The notes: generated by a model from the letters alone, not told the origin. Numbered from the stretch's first letter, positions 1 through 8,910 are shown. The stretch is DNA of 64,000 nucleotides from Arthrobacter beigongshangensis (GCF_016820585.1 NZ_JADHDX010000003.1:124001-188000), one strand, 5' to 3'. Translations and numbers: made by a program.

Positions 1-1085
1 TCGGCGTTACAATTGAAGTCGTTATGCTGATTTTCTGGTCTGCAGGCTTCCTTGAAACAATCAACGTCATGGTCAGCCGAACACTATTTTGGGCTTTTGG
101 CCATACACTGGTAAATATTTGGTATCTAACAGCCGTATCTGCTTGGTACGTCATTGTACCAAAAGTTATTGGTGGCAGACGCTTTAGTGATACGCTAACA
201 CGTATCGTTGTCATCATGCTGGTCATTACAAATATTCCTGGTGGGTTCCACCACCAAATTGTTGACCCAGGAATGGCGGAAACATTGAAATTCTTGCATG
301 TCTTTATGAGTTTATCAATCGGTTTACCATCTCTTATGACAGCGTTCGCGATGTTCTCAGTATTTGAACGCACAGGTAGAAGAAAAGGCGGTAAAGGGCT
401 ACTTGGTTGGTATAAAAAATTGCCATGGGGAGATGTTCGCTTCCTCGCACCGATGATTGCGATGATTGCATTCATCCCAGCAGGAGCAGGTGGTATTGCA
501 CAAACAACAAACCAATTGAACCAAGTTGTTCACAATACATTATGGGTTGTTGGACACTTCCACTTAACAGTAGGTACATCCGTTATTCTAACATTCTTTG
601 GAATTAGTTATTGGTTAGTGCCTTACTTATCCAAACGGGTATTAACACCGGCGATGAATAAATTAGGGGTTATCCAAACGATTATTTGGACAGCAGGTAT
701 GCTGTTCATGTCGGGTTCGATGCACTGGGTTGGCTTACTCGGCTCACCACGTCGAACATCTTATACAACATACGGCGATAACGCAACCGCGCTTGGTTGG
801 GATCCATACATGATCCTACTCGCTATTGGTGGAACACTACTAATCATCGGTGTTGTAATCCAAGTATACGCAGTTTTCAATATGATGTTCCTAGCACCAA
901 AAGGCGTAACAGAATTCCCAATTGCTGAGCCAGAGGAAAACGAAACAAAAACACCGCTTTGGACAGATCGCTGGGGACTATGGATTATCATTATGCTGTT
1001 AGTCGTATCAATGGGCTATGTCGTTCCGTTAGTAGACTTAATTGTAAATGCACCACCAGGTTCGCCGCCAATTAAAACTTGGTAA
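1..1085 (+). CDS. ba3-type cytochrome c oxidase subunit I (C-terminal part)
   Basis: This is the last 360 residues of a heme-copper oxidase subunit I; the reading frame is open to the left edge, so the gene is partial. The product reduces oxygen at the heme-CuB centre in the membrane. Visible marks are a paired His-His in a GGFHHQ segment (CuB ligands) and a GHFHLT segment (heme ligands), set among many membrane helices. The short spacing and the sequence style fit the ba3 (type B) branch rather than the aa3 type. A SCO assembly factor and a Met/His-rich membrane protein follow, which agrees with an oxidase operon. A strong terminator follows the stop. Family assignment is firm; the exact gene name is not. 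Confidence 0.9.
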   Translation, partial: GVTIEVVMLIFWSAGFLETINVMVSRTLFWAFGHTLVNIWYLTAVSAWYVIVPKVIGGRRFSDTLTRIVVIMLVITNIPGGFHHQIVDPGMAETLKFLHVFMSLSIGLPSLMTAFAMFSVFERTGRRKGGKGLLGWYKKLPWGDVRFLAPMIAMIAFIPAGAGGIAQTTNQLNQVVHNTLWVVGHFHLTVGTSVILTFFGISYWLVPYLSKRVLTPAMNKLGVIQTIIWTAGMLFMSGSMHWVGLLGSPRRTSYTTYGDNATALGWDPYMILLAIGGTLLIIGVVIQVYAVFNMMFLAPKGVTEFPIAEPEENETKTPLWTDRWGLWIIIMLLVVSMGYVVPLVDLIVNAPPGSPPIKTW

Positions 1086-1097
1086 CGGACTAAACGG

Positions 1098-1133
1098 AGA
1101 GATAGCCAGTACCAAAGGGGCTATCTCTTTTCG
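1098..1133 (+). terminator. Terminator after the oxidase subunit I gene
   Basis: A GC-containing stem (AGAGATAGCC pairing with GGGCTATCTCT) is followed by a T-run, 13 bases past the oxidase stop codon. Confidence 0.85.
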
Positions 1134-1178
1134 TTTATCTAAATTCAGATAAAGCCTCCGGCGGATGTCACAGATTAA
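1134..1178 (+). repeat. Dispersed structured repeat, copy A (left half only)
   Basis: The copy has a left hairpin (TTTATCT/AGATAAA) followed by the conserved box GCCTCCGGCGGATGTCAC and AGATT. The long stem and right hairpin seen in full copies are absent. It ends about 20 bases before the start codon of the SCO gene and points the same way as that gene. Confidence 0.75.
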
Positions 1179-1199
1179 ACCATGAGGGAGTGATCGATT

Positions 1200-1835
1200 A
1201 TGATCCACAAGCGACATAATGTACTAGCGACAATCATCGTTCTACTCTTTGGCTTTGTTCTATTTTATGTAGGAACTGATCAGTTCAGTGCATTTACTGC
1301 GGAAACGGCGCGGGTGAATAAGTTAGTGGAGGAAAAACCGCAATTTCCTGATGTTACATTTGAAGATAGTAAGGGGCGCACTTATTCAATTGATGAATTT
1401 AAAGGAAAATATGTTTTCATTACATTTATTTATTCGATGTGCACAACAGTTTGTATTGATTTGGAAATGAATATGGACCAGGTATATGATTTAATTCCAA
1501 AAGAGTATATCGGAAAAGACATACAGTTTTTAAGTATTAGCTTTGACCCTGAACGCGATGATCCCGAAAGATTAGATATTTATAAAAATCTATTTACGAA
1601 TAGTGATGGAGAACTATGGCGAATGGCAAGGATTAAGGATCAGAAGGAACTACAATTCTTGTTGGATGAGTTTGGGGTTATTGTAATTCCCGATGAATAT
1701 GGAAACTTCGCGCATAATTCAGCATTCTATTTAGTTGACAGGCAAGGTACTTTAGCGGAGGTCTTAGATTATAAGAAGATTGAGGAAGCAGCGAATGCAG
1801 TCATCAAAATCCTTGATGAAGAAGCAGGTGTGTAG
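1200..1835 (+). CDS. SCO1/SenC/PrrC family copper chaperone
   Basis: A 211-residue membrane-anchored, thioredoxin-fold protein expected to deliver copper to the CuA site of cytochrome oxidase, or to keep its cysteines reduced, on the outer face of the membrane. Residues 10-30 form an N-terminal membrane anchor. The SCO copper motif CxxxC is present as CTTVC near residue 82, and the distal copper ligand His lies in an FAHNSAF segment near residue 168. Start ATG has GAGGGAG upstream. It lies downstream of an oxidase subunit and three bases before the next membrane protein gene, so it probably acts on the neighbouring oxidase. Length matches Bacillus SCO proteins. Confidence 0.9.
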   Translation: MIHKRHNVLATIIVLLFGFVLFYVGTDQFSAFTAETARVNKLVEEKPQFPDVTFEDSKGRTYSIDEFKGKYVFITFIYSMCTTVCIDLEMNMDQVYDLIPKEYIGKDIQFLSISFDPERDDPERLDIYKNLFTNSDGELWRMARIKDQKELQFLLDEFGVIVIPDEYGNFAHNSAFYLVDRQGTLAEVLDYKKIEEAANAVIKILDEEAGV

Positions 1836-1838
1836 GCT

Positions 1839-2399
1839 ATGAAACAATTTAAGTACGGTTTGGTACTCTATCTATTTTTAGTCCTTCCTCCGGTCGCAAA
1901 TGTGTTGGAGTCAATTATGATTATGCATATGCATATGCAAATGCCGTTATTTGTTATGGCAGGTTTTTTAATGGCGAAGCTATTCCAACAAAAGTTTCCA
2001 CGCTTCTTTGACAAATGGAATGGTAATGGGATACCTGGTATTTTGCTATTTTCTATCATTATGATGTATTGGATGATTCCCCGAACAATGGACGAAGCAT
2101 TGACTATGCAAAGTATAGAGTTATTTAAGTTCATCAGTTTACCTTTTTTAGCGGGGATTCCCCTGCGCGATAGCTGGGGAAAAGTGAGCTTACTCATAAA
2201 AAAGATTGTCTTTACTAGTTTTACAATTGTCTTTTTAGCGATGGGGATATTGTATATTATGGCACCTGTTCAATTATGTAATAATTATTTACTAATTGAG
2301 CAAATCATACTTGGGTGGGGCTTTTTAACGACCTCCTTCGTAATGATTATTTACTTATTCTATTTCCGATTTACTGATCGATCACCAGGGGAAGTATAA
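1839..2399 (+). CDS. Met/His-rich membrane protein of the oxidase cluster
   Basis: A 186-residue protein with about five predicted membrane segments and no family that I recognise. A striking Met/His stretch, IMHMHMQM, sits near residues 28-35 at the end of the first helix, and looks like a possible copper-binding run. The gene starts three bases after the SCO gene stop and is followed by a terminator, so both are co-transcribed. Copper handling or oxidase assembly is inferred from position and composition only. Confidence 0.65.
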   Translation: MKQFKYGLVLYLFLVLPPVANVLESIMIMHMHMQMPLFVMAGFLMAKLFQQKFPRFFDKWNGNGIPGILLFSIIMMYWMIPRTMDEALTMQSIELFKFISLPFLAGIPLRDSWGKVSLLIKKIVFTSFTIVFLAMGILYIMAPVQLCNNYLLIEQIILGWGFLTTSFVMIIYLFYFRFTDRSPGEV

Positions 2400-2407
2400 T
2401 GTCGATG

Positions 2408-2439
2408 AAAAGCTGATTGCATAAAGCGGTCAGCTTTTT
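2408..2439 (+). terminator. Terminator after the SCO/membrane protein genes
   Basis: Stem AAAAGCTGA/TCAGCTTTTT with a 13-base loop, 8 bases after the stop codon. Confidence 0.8.
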
Positions 2440-2455
2440 GCATTCTAATTATCTA

Positions 2456-2484
2456 TTGAATAGGTCGTTCTACTCGTATATAAT
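2456..2484 (+). promoter_or_regulatory. Sigma-A promoter of the amino acid ABC transporter
   Basis: TTGAAT at 2456-2461 and TATAAT at 2479-2484 are separated by exactly 17 bases, about 75 bases before the first gene of the transporter operon. Confidence 0.75.
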
Positions 2485-2558
2485 GATAAATAACTATCTG
2501 GAAGATTCAGATAATTTAAATTGATAGTAGCAAAAAAATTATGCAGGGGGGAATTATT

Positions 2559-3371
2559 ATGAAGAAGACAGGTCGTTTCTTGTTATTCGGAGTTCTTTTA
2601 GTTAGTTTAAGTGTTGTATTGTTTGGATGTGGGACAAAGGATTCAGGTTCATCAACGAATGTTGGGGGGGGAGAAGTTGAGGAAGATGCTGAAGGCGTTC
2701 GCAAGCTGACTGTTGGAACTGATGCAACGTATGCGCCGATGGAATCGATGGACGAAAAAGGGAATATTGTTGGGATTGACATTGATATTGTGAAAGCGAT
2801 TGCAGAGGCGGCAGGCTTTGAAGTGGAATTTAAAAATATAGGATGGGAACCACTATTTCCAGCAGTAGATAACGGTGAAGTAGATTTTGCTGTTTCTTCC
2901 ATAACGATTACAGAAGACCGTCAGAAAACATATGACTTCACAGATCCATATTTTAGCGCCAACCAACTTATTCTAGTTCCTGAAGATTCTTCAGTAGAAA
3001 ATTTTGAAGACTTGAAGGATAAGCGTGTAGCTGTTCAAATTAATACAACTGGCCATATTGTTACAAAGGGCTTGTTAGGGGACACAAGCTCTAAAATTGT
3101 GGCAGCAGAAACTATGCCATTGGCGATTAGTGAAATGATCAACGGTAATGCTGATGCTGCTGTAGGGGATAATGCTGTTATTATCGATTACAAAGCTAAT
3201 AATCCGAAAGTACAATTGAAAACAATTGAGGATGCTAGTTTTGAAAAAGAATTTTACGGATTAATGGTTAAAAAAGGGAATACAGAAATTGTAGAATTGT
3301 TGAATGAAGGAATTCAAATCATCAAAGACAACGGGAAATTGAAAGAAATCACAGGTTTTGATTTAGAGTAA
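2559..3371 (+). CDS. Polar amino acid ABC transporter, substrate-binding lipoprotein
   Basis: A 270-residue solute-binding protein of the family 3 (HisJ/GlnH-like) type, which captures a polar amino acid outside the membrane and hands it to the permease. It has a lipoprotein signal with lipobox LFGC near residue 23, followed by a low-complexity Gly/Glu linker. The core shows GTDATYAPMES and FTDPYFSANQ signatures of the family. The ATG at 2559 is chosen over an in-frame ATG at 2541 because GGGGGGA sits at the right distance. The permease and ATPase genes follow, so this is a complete importer. The substrate cannot be told from sequence. Confidence 0.92.
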   Translation: MKKTGRFLLFGVLLVSLSVVLFGCGTKDSGSSTNVGGGEVEEDAEGVRKLTVGTDATYAPMESMDEKGNIVGIDIDIVKAIAEAAGFEVEFKNIGWEPLFPAVDNGEVDFAVSSITITEDRQKTYDFTDPYFSANQLILVPEDSSVENFEDLKDKRVAVQINTTGHIVTKGLLGDTSSKIVAAETMPLAISEMINGNADAAVGDNAVIIDYKANNPKVQLKTIEDASFEKEFYGLMVKKGNTEIVELLNEGIQIIKDNGKLKEITGFDLE

Positions 3372-3411
3372 AGAGCTCTCTACATCAAGCTGTGATAGGG
3401 GAGTGGTAGAT

Positions 3412-4134
3412 TTGGATTTCTTAGATATACGTTGGGATATGTGGGGGATTATTTGGAATTATCGTGAATTATTTATTCGCGGGATCGGAATTACAGTATC
3501 ACTCACGCTAATTAGTTACGTATTAGGGCTTATCTTAGGGTTATTCGTCGGTATGGGGAAGCTGTCAAAAAAGAAATGGCTGTACTATCCATGTAAGTTC
3601 TATGTAGACTTTTTCCGTGGGACGCCGTTGTTAGTACAAATTTTATTAATTCATACAGCGGTGATCCCGGGGATTTTCGGTCATTCCTTAGGCTATTTCA
3701 CATCAGGGGTCATTGCGTTAACCTTGAATAGTGCCGCTTATAATGCGGAAATTATTCGTGCAGGTATTCAGTCGATTGAAAAAGGGCAGATGGAAGCGGC
3801 AAGATCCCTCGGTATGACAACAGTGATTGCGATGAAGAATATTATTTTACCGCAAGCTTTTCGCCGCATGGTCCCACCACTGGGGAATGAATTGATTGCC
3901 TTGTTAAAAGATTCATCATTATTGATGGTCATCGCAGCAAATGATATATTGTTTGCAGGTAAAGTTGTTGCTGGAGCTACGCTAAGATTTTGGGAGCCAT
4001 ATATTATGGTTGCGATTCTTTACTTATGCTTAACCTTTGTACTAGGGAAATTGATTTCGTATGTGGAAAAACGCTTTAGTAATAGTTATATCCCGATGCG
4101 AAGAAAAAGCTCTTTTTTATCACGGCGTTCTTGA
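3412..4134 (+). CDS. Polar amino acid ABC transporter, permease
   Basis: A 240-residue inner membrane permease of the His/Glu/Gln/Arg/opine family, with about five helices. The EAA loop that docks to the ATPase is visible as [10 protein letters not shown] near residue 125. [10 protein letters not shown] segment is also typical of the family. The first in-frame candidate, GTG at 3403, overlaps the Shine-Dalgarno AGGGGAG at 3397-3403, so the TTG at 3412, with 8-base spacing, is the likely start. It lies between the binding protein and ATPase genes in one operon. Confidence 0.9.
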   Translation: MDFLDIRWDMWGIIWNYRELFIRGIGITVSLTLISYVLGLILGLFVGMGKLSKKKWLYYPCKFYVDFFRGTPLLVQILLIHTAVIPGIFGHSLGYFTSGVIALTLNSAAYNAEIIRAGIQSIEKGQMEAARSLGMTTVIAMKNIILPQAFRRMVPPLGNELIALLKDSSLLMVIAANDILFAGKVVAGATLRFWEPYIMVAILYLCLTFVLGKLISYVEKRFSNSYIPMRRKSSFLSRRS

Positions 4135-4153
4135 AAGTAGGAAGGTGAATAAG

Positions 4154-4876
4154 ATGATCAAGGTCCAAGGGTTAGTGAAATCATTTGGGAAGTTGGAAGT
4201 GTTAAAGGGCATTGATTATGAAGTGAGAGAAAAAGAAATTATTTGTGTCATTGGCCCAAGTGGTTCAGGAAAAAGTACTTTTTTGCGATGCATTAATTTG
4301 CTGGAGGATATTACGGCTGGGGAAGTTTTTATTGACGGTGTGAAGGTCAATGATCCCAAAACGGATATTAATGAGATTCGCAAAGAAGTGGGGATGGTGT
4401 TTCAGCAGTTTAACCTGTTTCCGCATATGCGCGTCATAGATAACATTACAATTGCTCCGAAAAAAATTAAAAAAATGAATGCGGCGGATGCTGAGACGCT
4501 CGCTCATCAATTGCTAAAAAAGGTCGGACTTGCGGATAAGGCGAATGTTTATCCCGAGCAATTATCAGGTGGTCAAATGCAGCGTGTTGCGATTGCTAGG
4601 GCTTTGGCTATGCAACCGAAAATCATGCTATTCGACGAACCAACTTCGGCACTTGATCCAGAGATGGTCAATGAAGTGTTAGATGTGATGAAGCAGTTGG
4701 CGCAGGAAGGCATGACAATGGTTGTTGTTACGCATGAAATGGGCTTTGCGAAAGAAATGGGCGACCGTGTGTTATTCATGGATGGCGGTTATCTAGTAGA
4801 AGAGGGAACGCCTGACCAGGTGTTCAATGCGCCGAAAAATGAACGGACGAAAGCATTTCTGAGCAAAGTACTGTAA
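4154..4876 (+). CDS. Polar amino acid ABC transporter, ATP-binding protein
   Basis: A 240-residue ABC ATPase that powers the upstream permease. Walker A (GPSGSGKST) is near residue 35, the Q-loop near residue 86 (FQQFNLF), the signature LSGGQ near residue 138, and Walker B with DEPTSALD near residue 160; the switch His is in VVTHEM. The ATG at 4154 with AGGAAGGTG upstream is chosen over a frame extension to 4061 that overlaps the permease gene. Closest in style to GlnQ/ArtP-type ATPases. Confidence 0.94.
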   Translation: MIKVQGLVKSFGKLEVLKGIDYEVREKEIICVIGPSGSGKSTFLRCINLLEDITAGEVFIDGVKVNDPKTDINEIRKEVGMVFQQFNLFPHMRVIDNITIAPKKIKKMNAADAETLAHQLLKKVGLADKANVYPEQLSGGQMQRVAIARALAMQPKIMLFDEPTSALDPEMVNEVLDVMKQLAQEGMTMVVVTHEMGFAKEMGDRVLFMDGGYLVEEGTPDQVFNAPKNERTKAFLSKVL

Positions 4877-4879
4877 GGG

Positions 4880-4923
4880 AAAGCCGTACTATTTCAAAAT
4901 GATTTGAGATAGTATGGCTTTTT
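4880..4923 (+). terminator. Terminator of the amino acid transporter operon
   Basis: A long stem starting AAGCC(G)TACTAT and closing with ATAGTATGGCTT, followed by TTTTT, directly after the ATPase stop. Confidence 0.85.
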
Positions 4924-4988
4924 GGCGTCGTTGTTTCTATTAGGTGTAGCATTAAATGATTGATGAATAGGACAAGGTGGTTGTTAGG

Positions 4989-5438
4989 ATGAAAAAATGG
5001 ACGAGCGAAGTTGAGATTAATGCATCGATTGAGAAGGTGTGGCAGTTATTTGACGGTTCTTTAGAAAATATGCAAAAAATTATGCCGAAAGTTGTTGAAA
5101 ACAAGCCAGTAACGATAACGGAGGAAAAGGTTGGAAGTATCTATTTGCAACAATATCAAGAAGGTAAGCGTGTGATGGAATACGAGGTAAAAACGTTAGA
5201 GTATAGCGATTCTGCGGACGCAAAAAAGATGAAAGCCGGTTTTACACTCGCTAACATGTTTGATATAACAGCACGCTACGAATTGACCAAAATTGATAAT
5301 ACTACAACCTTGTTTACCTATACAACGACAAATCGCCCATTAAAATGGTTTGTGAAATTATTTTTACTATTTGGCAATGATAAAGTGGTTGTTGAATTTG
5401 TACAACGCGTAAAAAAAGTCGCTGAATCGGAAAACTAA
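4989..5438 (+). CDS. SRPBCC (START-like) family protein
   Basis: A 149-residue soluble protein. The opening WTSEVEINASIEKVWQLF segment is characteristic of the SRPBCC/polyketide cyclase-like ligand-binding fold, which binds a hydrophobic ligand in a deep pocket. No catalytic residues can be assigned. The ATG at 4989 is chosen because AAGGTGG lies 8 bases upstream; an in-frame GTG at 4977 overlaps that site. It stands alone between two terminators, so neighbours give no clue to its role. Confidence 0.75.
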   Translation: MKKWTSEVEINASIEKVWQLFDGSLENMQKIMPKVVENKPVTITEEKVGSIYLQQYQEGKRVMEYEVKTLEYSDSADAKKMKAGFTLANMFDITARYELTKIDNTTTLFTYTTTNRPLKWFVKLFLLFGNDKVVVEFVQRVKKVAESEN

Positions 5439-5457
5439 AGTGTGGTTGACGTAAACG

Positions 5458-5489
5458 AGCCATTCCATCATTGAGATAGAATGGCTTTT
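5458..5489 (+). terminator. Terminator after the SRPBCC gene
   Basis: Stem AGCCATTC/GAATGGCT with a 13-base loop and a TTTT tail. Confidence 0.75.
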
Positions 5490-5552
5490 ACATATCTACT
5501 TATTTGGGAATATAGCGCTATAGCGGGGACTATATATATGACTCGCACTGGA

Positions 5553-6263
5553 TCAGTGATATAAGTAAATCTTCAAATCATCATGGTCATCAAGTGTAGC
5601 AAGTAAAATATCCTGTGCATTCACGTTAAAGATTGAAAATTTATTGTCCAACCATACATTATCTTTACCCGATTGATGTAATGCGTTGAAGTCGATTTTT
5701 CCTTCTTTAATGATTATGTTTGGAAATGAAAATGGCTTTTTGACCAATTGCATATCCTCTGGGGTCAGTGCTTGTAGCTGAGGCGACAGGAAAAATGAAA
5801 TGGTACCATCCGGTTCCCATTGTGCTAGAGTAACCTGACTGACAGCCTCGATTTTTTCCTTGCGTAATTCTGATAATAAATGATCGATTGTGATTCTTGC
5901 TTTTGCTAAGCTTGCATAAATTATTTCACCATTTTTGATCAAGGGATAAGGGGGAGGCTCAAACCACTTTCTGAAAGTATTCCATTTTAAACTCAAAAAC
6001 ACGAAAAAAATATATAAAATAATTAATACTGTCGTTGTGATCAAGGATCCTTTCATTCCTAATTTTTCGTCTGATAACGGGTGCGCAAGAATATTTCCGA
6101 GTATTAAAGCAATGGTAAAATCAATGAGTCGTAACTGTGAAATCGATCGTGCACCCATCATTTTCGTTGCGATTAGCAGGAAGAAGAATGAAATAATTGC
6201 TCGCAAAATCCATTGGATGGACGTCAGTGTCTCTTGTCCATAAAAAAATCCATAGATCCTCAC
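5553..6263 (-). CDS. DUF421 (YetF-like) membrane protein
   Basis: A 236-residue protein with three N-terminal membrane helices and a soluble C-terminal domain typical of DUF421/YetF proteins. The family marker region after helix 1 (ATKMMGARSISQLRLIDF, residues 37-54) is present. In the known family these proteins sit in the membrane and some have been linked to spore or germination functions, but the biochemical role is unclear. A second, separate DUF421 gene lies at about 40.8 kb. The two differ greatly outside the core, so they are old paralogues. The region between this gene and corA (6264-6518) holds no gene. Confidence 0.8.
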   Translation of the reverse strand: MRIYGFFYGQETLTSIQWILRAIISFFFLLIATKMMGARSISQLRLIDFTIALILGNILAHPLSDEKLGMKGSLITTTVLIILYIFFVFLSLKWNTFRKWFEPPPYPLIKNGEIIYASLAKARITIDHLLSELRKEKIEAVSQVTLAQWEPDGTISFFLSPQLQALTPEDMQLVKKPFSFPNIIIKEGKIDFNALHQSGKDNVWLDNKFSIFNVNAQDILLATLDDHDDLKIYLYH

Positions 6264-6518
6264 ATCCCTAATGATTGTTAGATTTCAGTCATTAGTCTTT
6301 CCGATAATCCGAAAATTATGTGATGAAATGTGAGATGATTTCAAATGACAGGTTATTGTTATGAAAAATCTCTCACTACGTATGGCATCATGTACAATCG
6401 AGAAGAACTATTGCATGAAGAGAAGTCGATGCTATACATAAAGGTGATCAATTGGACAAATAGGATTTGAAGTTATCGAGGTATCGTGACAATAGTGGAA
6501 AAGAGAGAAGGTGGAACA

Positions 6519-7481
6519 ATGATTCGGACGATAGGACTTACACATAACGATGAATTTATTTTTGATTTTCCATTGGCCGAAATATCGACCCATTCATTGA
6601 AGTGGTACTGGGTGGATTTTGATCAGCCAGATACCGATGAGGAATTGATGCTTCATTCGGTCTTCAATTTTCATCCGCTTGCTATCGAAGATTGCCTACA
6701 TCGTTTACAACGGCCGAAGCTAGATTACTATGATGAGTATGCATTCTTTGTACTGCATTCCCTACGTCATGACGATTTAGCAGCTGAAGAGTTAAATCTG
6801 TTTCTTGGTAAAAATTTTGTTGTGACGTTTCATTACGAGGATATACAAGAATTGACGCAAGTACGCGAAAAGATTGTGCACAATACGAAAAAGTGGGATC
6901 GGGATCATGTGTTTACTGCCTATCAAATCATTGATCAAGTCGTCGATCACTATTTCCCCATCCTTTATAAAATTGAAGACCATTTGAATGAAATCGAAGA
7001 TCAGCTGTCGCCAACAACCGTTCATTTGTCAATGGATTATGTCTTTGAAGTTCGTAGTGACTTGTTGCGTTTACGGCGTACGATTTTTCCGATGCAGGAG
7101 CTTTTATATCGAATGCTCTATTCAGAGCGATTAGGCTTAACTTCAAATGAGCGAGCTTATTTCACAGATATTTACGATCATTTGCTGCGGTTAGGAGAAA
7201 TCATAGAAGCGAATCGTGAACTAACGGCTGATATAAGGGATAGCCAGCTATCCATCAATTCGAATCGGATGAACAGTATTATGATGACCTTGACAATTAT
7301 TTCGTCCATCTTTATCCCGTTAACATTCATAGCTGGTGTGTATGGGATGAATTTCGATTACATGCCGGAATTGCATTGGCGTTATGGCTATGGAATTGTC
7401 CTTGGAGTTATGCTCATGATAGGAGTAGCTATGGGGATGTTCTTTAGAAGCAAGGGATGGTTGCGCATATTTAAGTCTTAA
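6519..7481 (+). CDS. corA: CorA family magnesium/divalent cation transporter
   Basis: A 320-residue CorA-type channel for Mg2+ or related divalent cations. It has a long cytoplasmic alpha/beta domain, a long stalk helix and two C-terminal membrane helices. The signature YGMN follows the first helix near residue 284 (VYGMNFDYMPEL). ATG at 6519 is preceded by GAAGGTGG; the frame is open to 6486 but that start has no ribosome-binding site. A terminator follows. Whether it carries Mg2+, Co2+ or Ni2+ cannot be told. Confidence 0.92.
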   Translation: MIRTIGLTHNDEFIFDFPLAEISTHSLKWYWVDFDQPDTDEELMLHSVFNFHPLAIEDCLHRLQRPKLDYYDEYAFFVLHSLRHDDLAAEELNLFLGKNFVVTFHYEDIQELTQVREKIVHNTKKWDRDHVFTAYQIIDQVVDHYFPILYKIEDHLNEIEDQLSPTTVHLSMDYVFEVRSDLLRLRRTIFPMQELLYRMLYSERLGLTSNERAYFTDIYDHLLRLGEIIEANRELTADIRDSQLSINSNRMNSIMMTLTIISSIFIPLTFIAGVYGMNFDYMPELHWRYGYGIVLGVMLMIGVAMGMFFRSKGWLRIFKS

Positions 7482-7503
7482 TCATCATTCCGGTTGTAAA
7501 AAT

Positions 7504-7542
7504 AAATGCCATTGCATCCGTTTGAGATGTAATGGCATTTTT
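7504..7542. terminator. Bidirectional terminator between corA and cynS
   Basis: AAATGCCATT...AATGGCATTTTT stem, between two convergent genes, with A- and T-rich flanks that suit both strands. Confidence 0.75.
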
Positions 7543-7571
7543 ACTAGTATGGGAACATCTTTATTCGTCAC

Positions 7572-8024
7572 TCACCATTTTTTATACGGCAAAAACTTAC
7601 CGTCTAATGTGACAACGACACGATCGCCAGCAGGGTCTTCTTTTTTATCGATATCCATTGTGAAGTCGATTGCGCTCATAATGCCATCGCCAAACTTTTC
7701 GTGAATGACACCTTTGATAGTAGTACCATACACTTGCAAAATTTCATGGAAGCGATAGAGCAACGGGTCGACTGGAACACTTTCATCCAATGAACCTTTT
7801 AATGGGATTTGTTGCAGTGAAGCTGAAATGGATGCATCTAATTCTAGTAAGTTTACTAATTTATCGGCTTCTTCAGCACTCATCGTTGCCTGTCCCATAA
7901 TTGCGGAGGCTGTCCAAACAGGGTGGCGTCCAACAGCTGCTGCAATCGCGTCGAACGTTAATCCTTTATCCCTTTTTGCTAATAAAATCGCTTCTGTTGC
8001 CATTTCTTTAGAAATATTCGTCAT
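7572..8024 (-). CDS. cynS: Cyanate hydratase (cyanase)
   Basis: A 150-residue enzyme that turns cyanate and bicarbonate into ammonia and CO2. It has an N-terminal helix-turn-helix-like domain and a C-terminal catalytic domain. The conserved segment MYRF/YRFHEILQVYGTT and EKFGDGIMSAIDF carry the Arg, Glu and Ser active-site residues known from E. coli CynS. Start ATG at 8024 has AAAGGAG nine bases upstream; the frame continues to 8099 without a ribosome site. No cyanate transporter or carbonic anhydrase gene lies nearby, so it is a solitary cynS. Confidence 0.93.
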   Translation of the reverse strand: MTNISKEMATEAILLAKRDKGLTFDAIAAAVGRHPVWTASAIMGQATMSAEEADKLVNLLELDASISASLQQIPLKGSLDESVPVDPLLYRFHEILQVYGTTIKGVIHEKFGDGIMSAIDFTMDIDKKEDPAGDRVVVTLDGKFLPYKKW

Positions 8025-8157
8025 GGAAATTAGCTCCTTTGCTAGTAGAGGATTTGTTACTACTAGTTTACCATTTTGATAATTGTGGAAGCCATTCATT
8101 CGAGTGAAATGTGCATTTTAAATATAGATTTAGGGCGGAATTGTGACTTAGACCTTA

Positions 8158-8700
8158 TTAGCTAAGTTCAAACGTTTGTATTGCCTCATATTTTGGTGAT
8201 TGATTAGGATGTACAGCAAAAAGTGAAAATGACTCGACCGGCACTTCAATCGGGTGGATCTTCTTCTTTTGAATCGAAGAAGCCTCTGTCGTTTTACGTT
8301 TTTTGGCAATGGTGATATGGGGAGTGAAACGCTCTGAAATCGATTTCTCCAATTGTTGGGCAACGCTGTGCTCAATCTCATGCTGTAGAGAGGATAGAGT
8401 GATTGATTGTTCAACTGATAAATAGACTACGCGTGGGCCAGATGCAGCACCGAAATACGATAATCCGTTTACGGTGATAGGAAATGCACGATGTTGTACA
8501 GCAATTTTAGCAAGTCTACTCTTTAGCGAGGGTAGATGCTCATCCGACACCGCACCTAAATAAAGCAATGTCACATGTAAATCCTCCACATGTGGGATTA
8601 CTTTATAAGCTGTCTCAAGTTGATATTTCATTTTAAACAATTCAACAGTGTCTTTAAAGGTTGATGGAATGGGAATCCCAATGAAATAATGTTGTTGCAA
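8158..8700 (-). CDS. thpR: RNA 2',3'-cyclic phosphodiesterase (2H family)
   Basis: A 180-residue member of the LigT/ThpR 2H phosphoesterase family, which opens 2',3'-cyclic phosphates on RNA ends. The two catalytic HxT motifs are visible: HVTLLYLG near residue 42 and HITIAKK near residue 127. Start is TTG at 8700, with GGGAGG seven bases upstream; a TTG at 8715 lies inside that ribosome site. Length and motif spacing match the family. Confidence 0.88.
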   Translation of the reverse strand: MQQHYFIGIPIPSTFKDTVELFKMKYQLETAYKVIPHVEDLHVTLLYLGAVSDEHLPSLKSRLAKIAVQHRAFPITVNGLSYFGAASGPRVVYLSVEQSITLSSLQHEIEHSVAQQLEKSISERFTPHITIAKKRKTTEASSIQKKKIHPIEVPVESFSLFAVHPNQSPKYEAIQTFELS

Positions 8701-8761
8701 AAAAATACCTCCCAAGTTTAGAATTTTTTTTTTGGATAGGATAGCATATTGTTCGATATGT

Positions 8762-8770
8762 TGATATAAT
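8762..8770 (+). promoter_or_regulatory. Extended -10 promoter upstream of ilvE
   Basis: TGATATAAT is a consensus extended -10 element (TGnTATAAT). No good -35 box is seen. Transcription would begin near 8777, giving an untranslated leader of about 135 bases that includes the hairpin at 8812-8863. Confidence 0.5.
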
Positions 8771-8811
8771 CTATATTATTAGAAAAATGAATTCCGCAAA
8801 TCGCAATTAGG

Positions 8812-8866
8812 AAGGAATATCATTTAAGCTATCTAATTGAGCTTATCTTGGTATTCCTTTTTAGTA
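8812..8866 (+). promoter_or_regulatory. Hairpin leader (possible attenuator) before ilvE
   Basis: Two nested stems: outer AAGGAATATCA with TGGTATTCCTT and inner TAAGCT with AGCTTA, followed at once by TTTT. This has terminator shape but sits 45 bases before the ilvE start codon and downstream of its only visible promoter. It may act as an attenuator; no leader peptide or T-box sequence was found. Confidence 0.5.
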
Positions 8867-8910
8867 CCAATTGATTGGAATGAAAAATAGGAAAAGGGAG
8901 ATGCAACATC

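Noticed and set aside
5439-5552. Possible small gene between the SRPBCC and DUF421 genes.
   Set aside because: Only a terminator and AT-rich sequence are present; no frame with a ribosome site.
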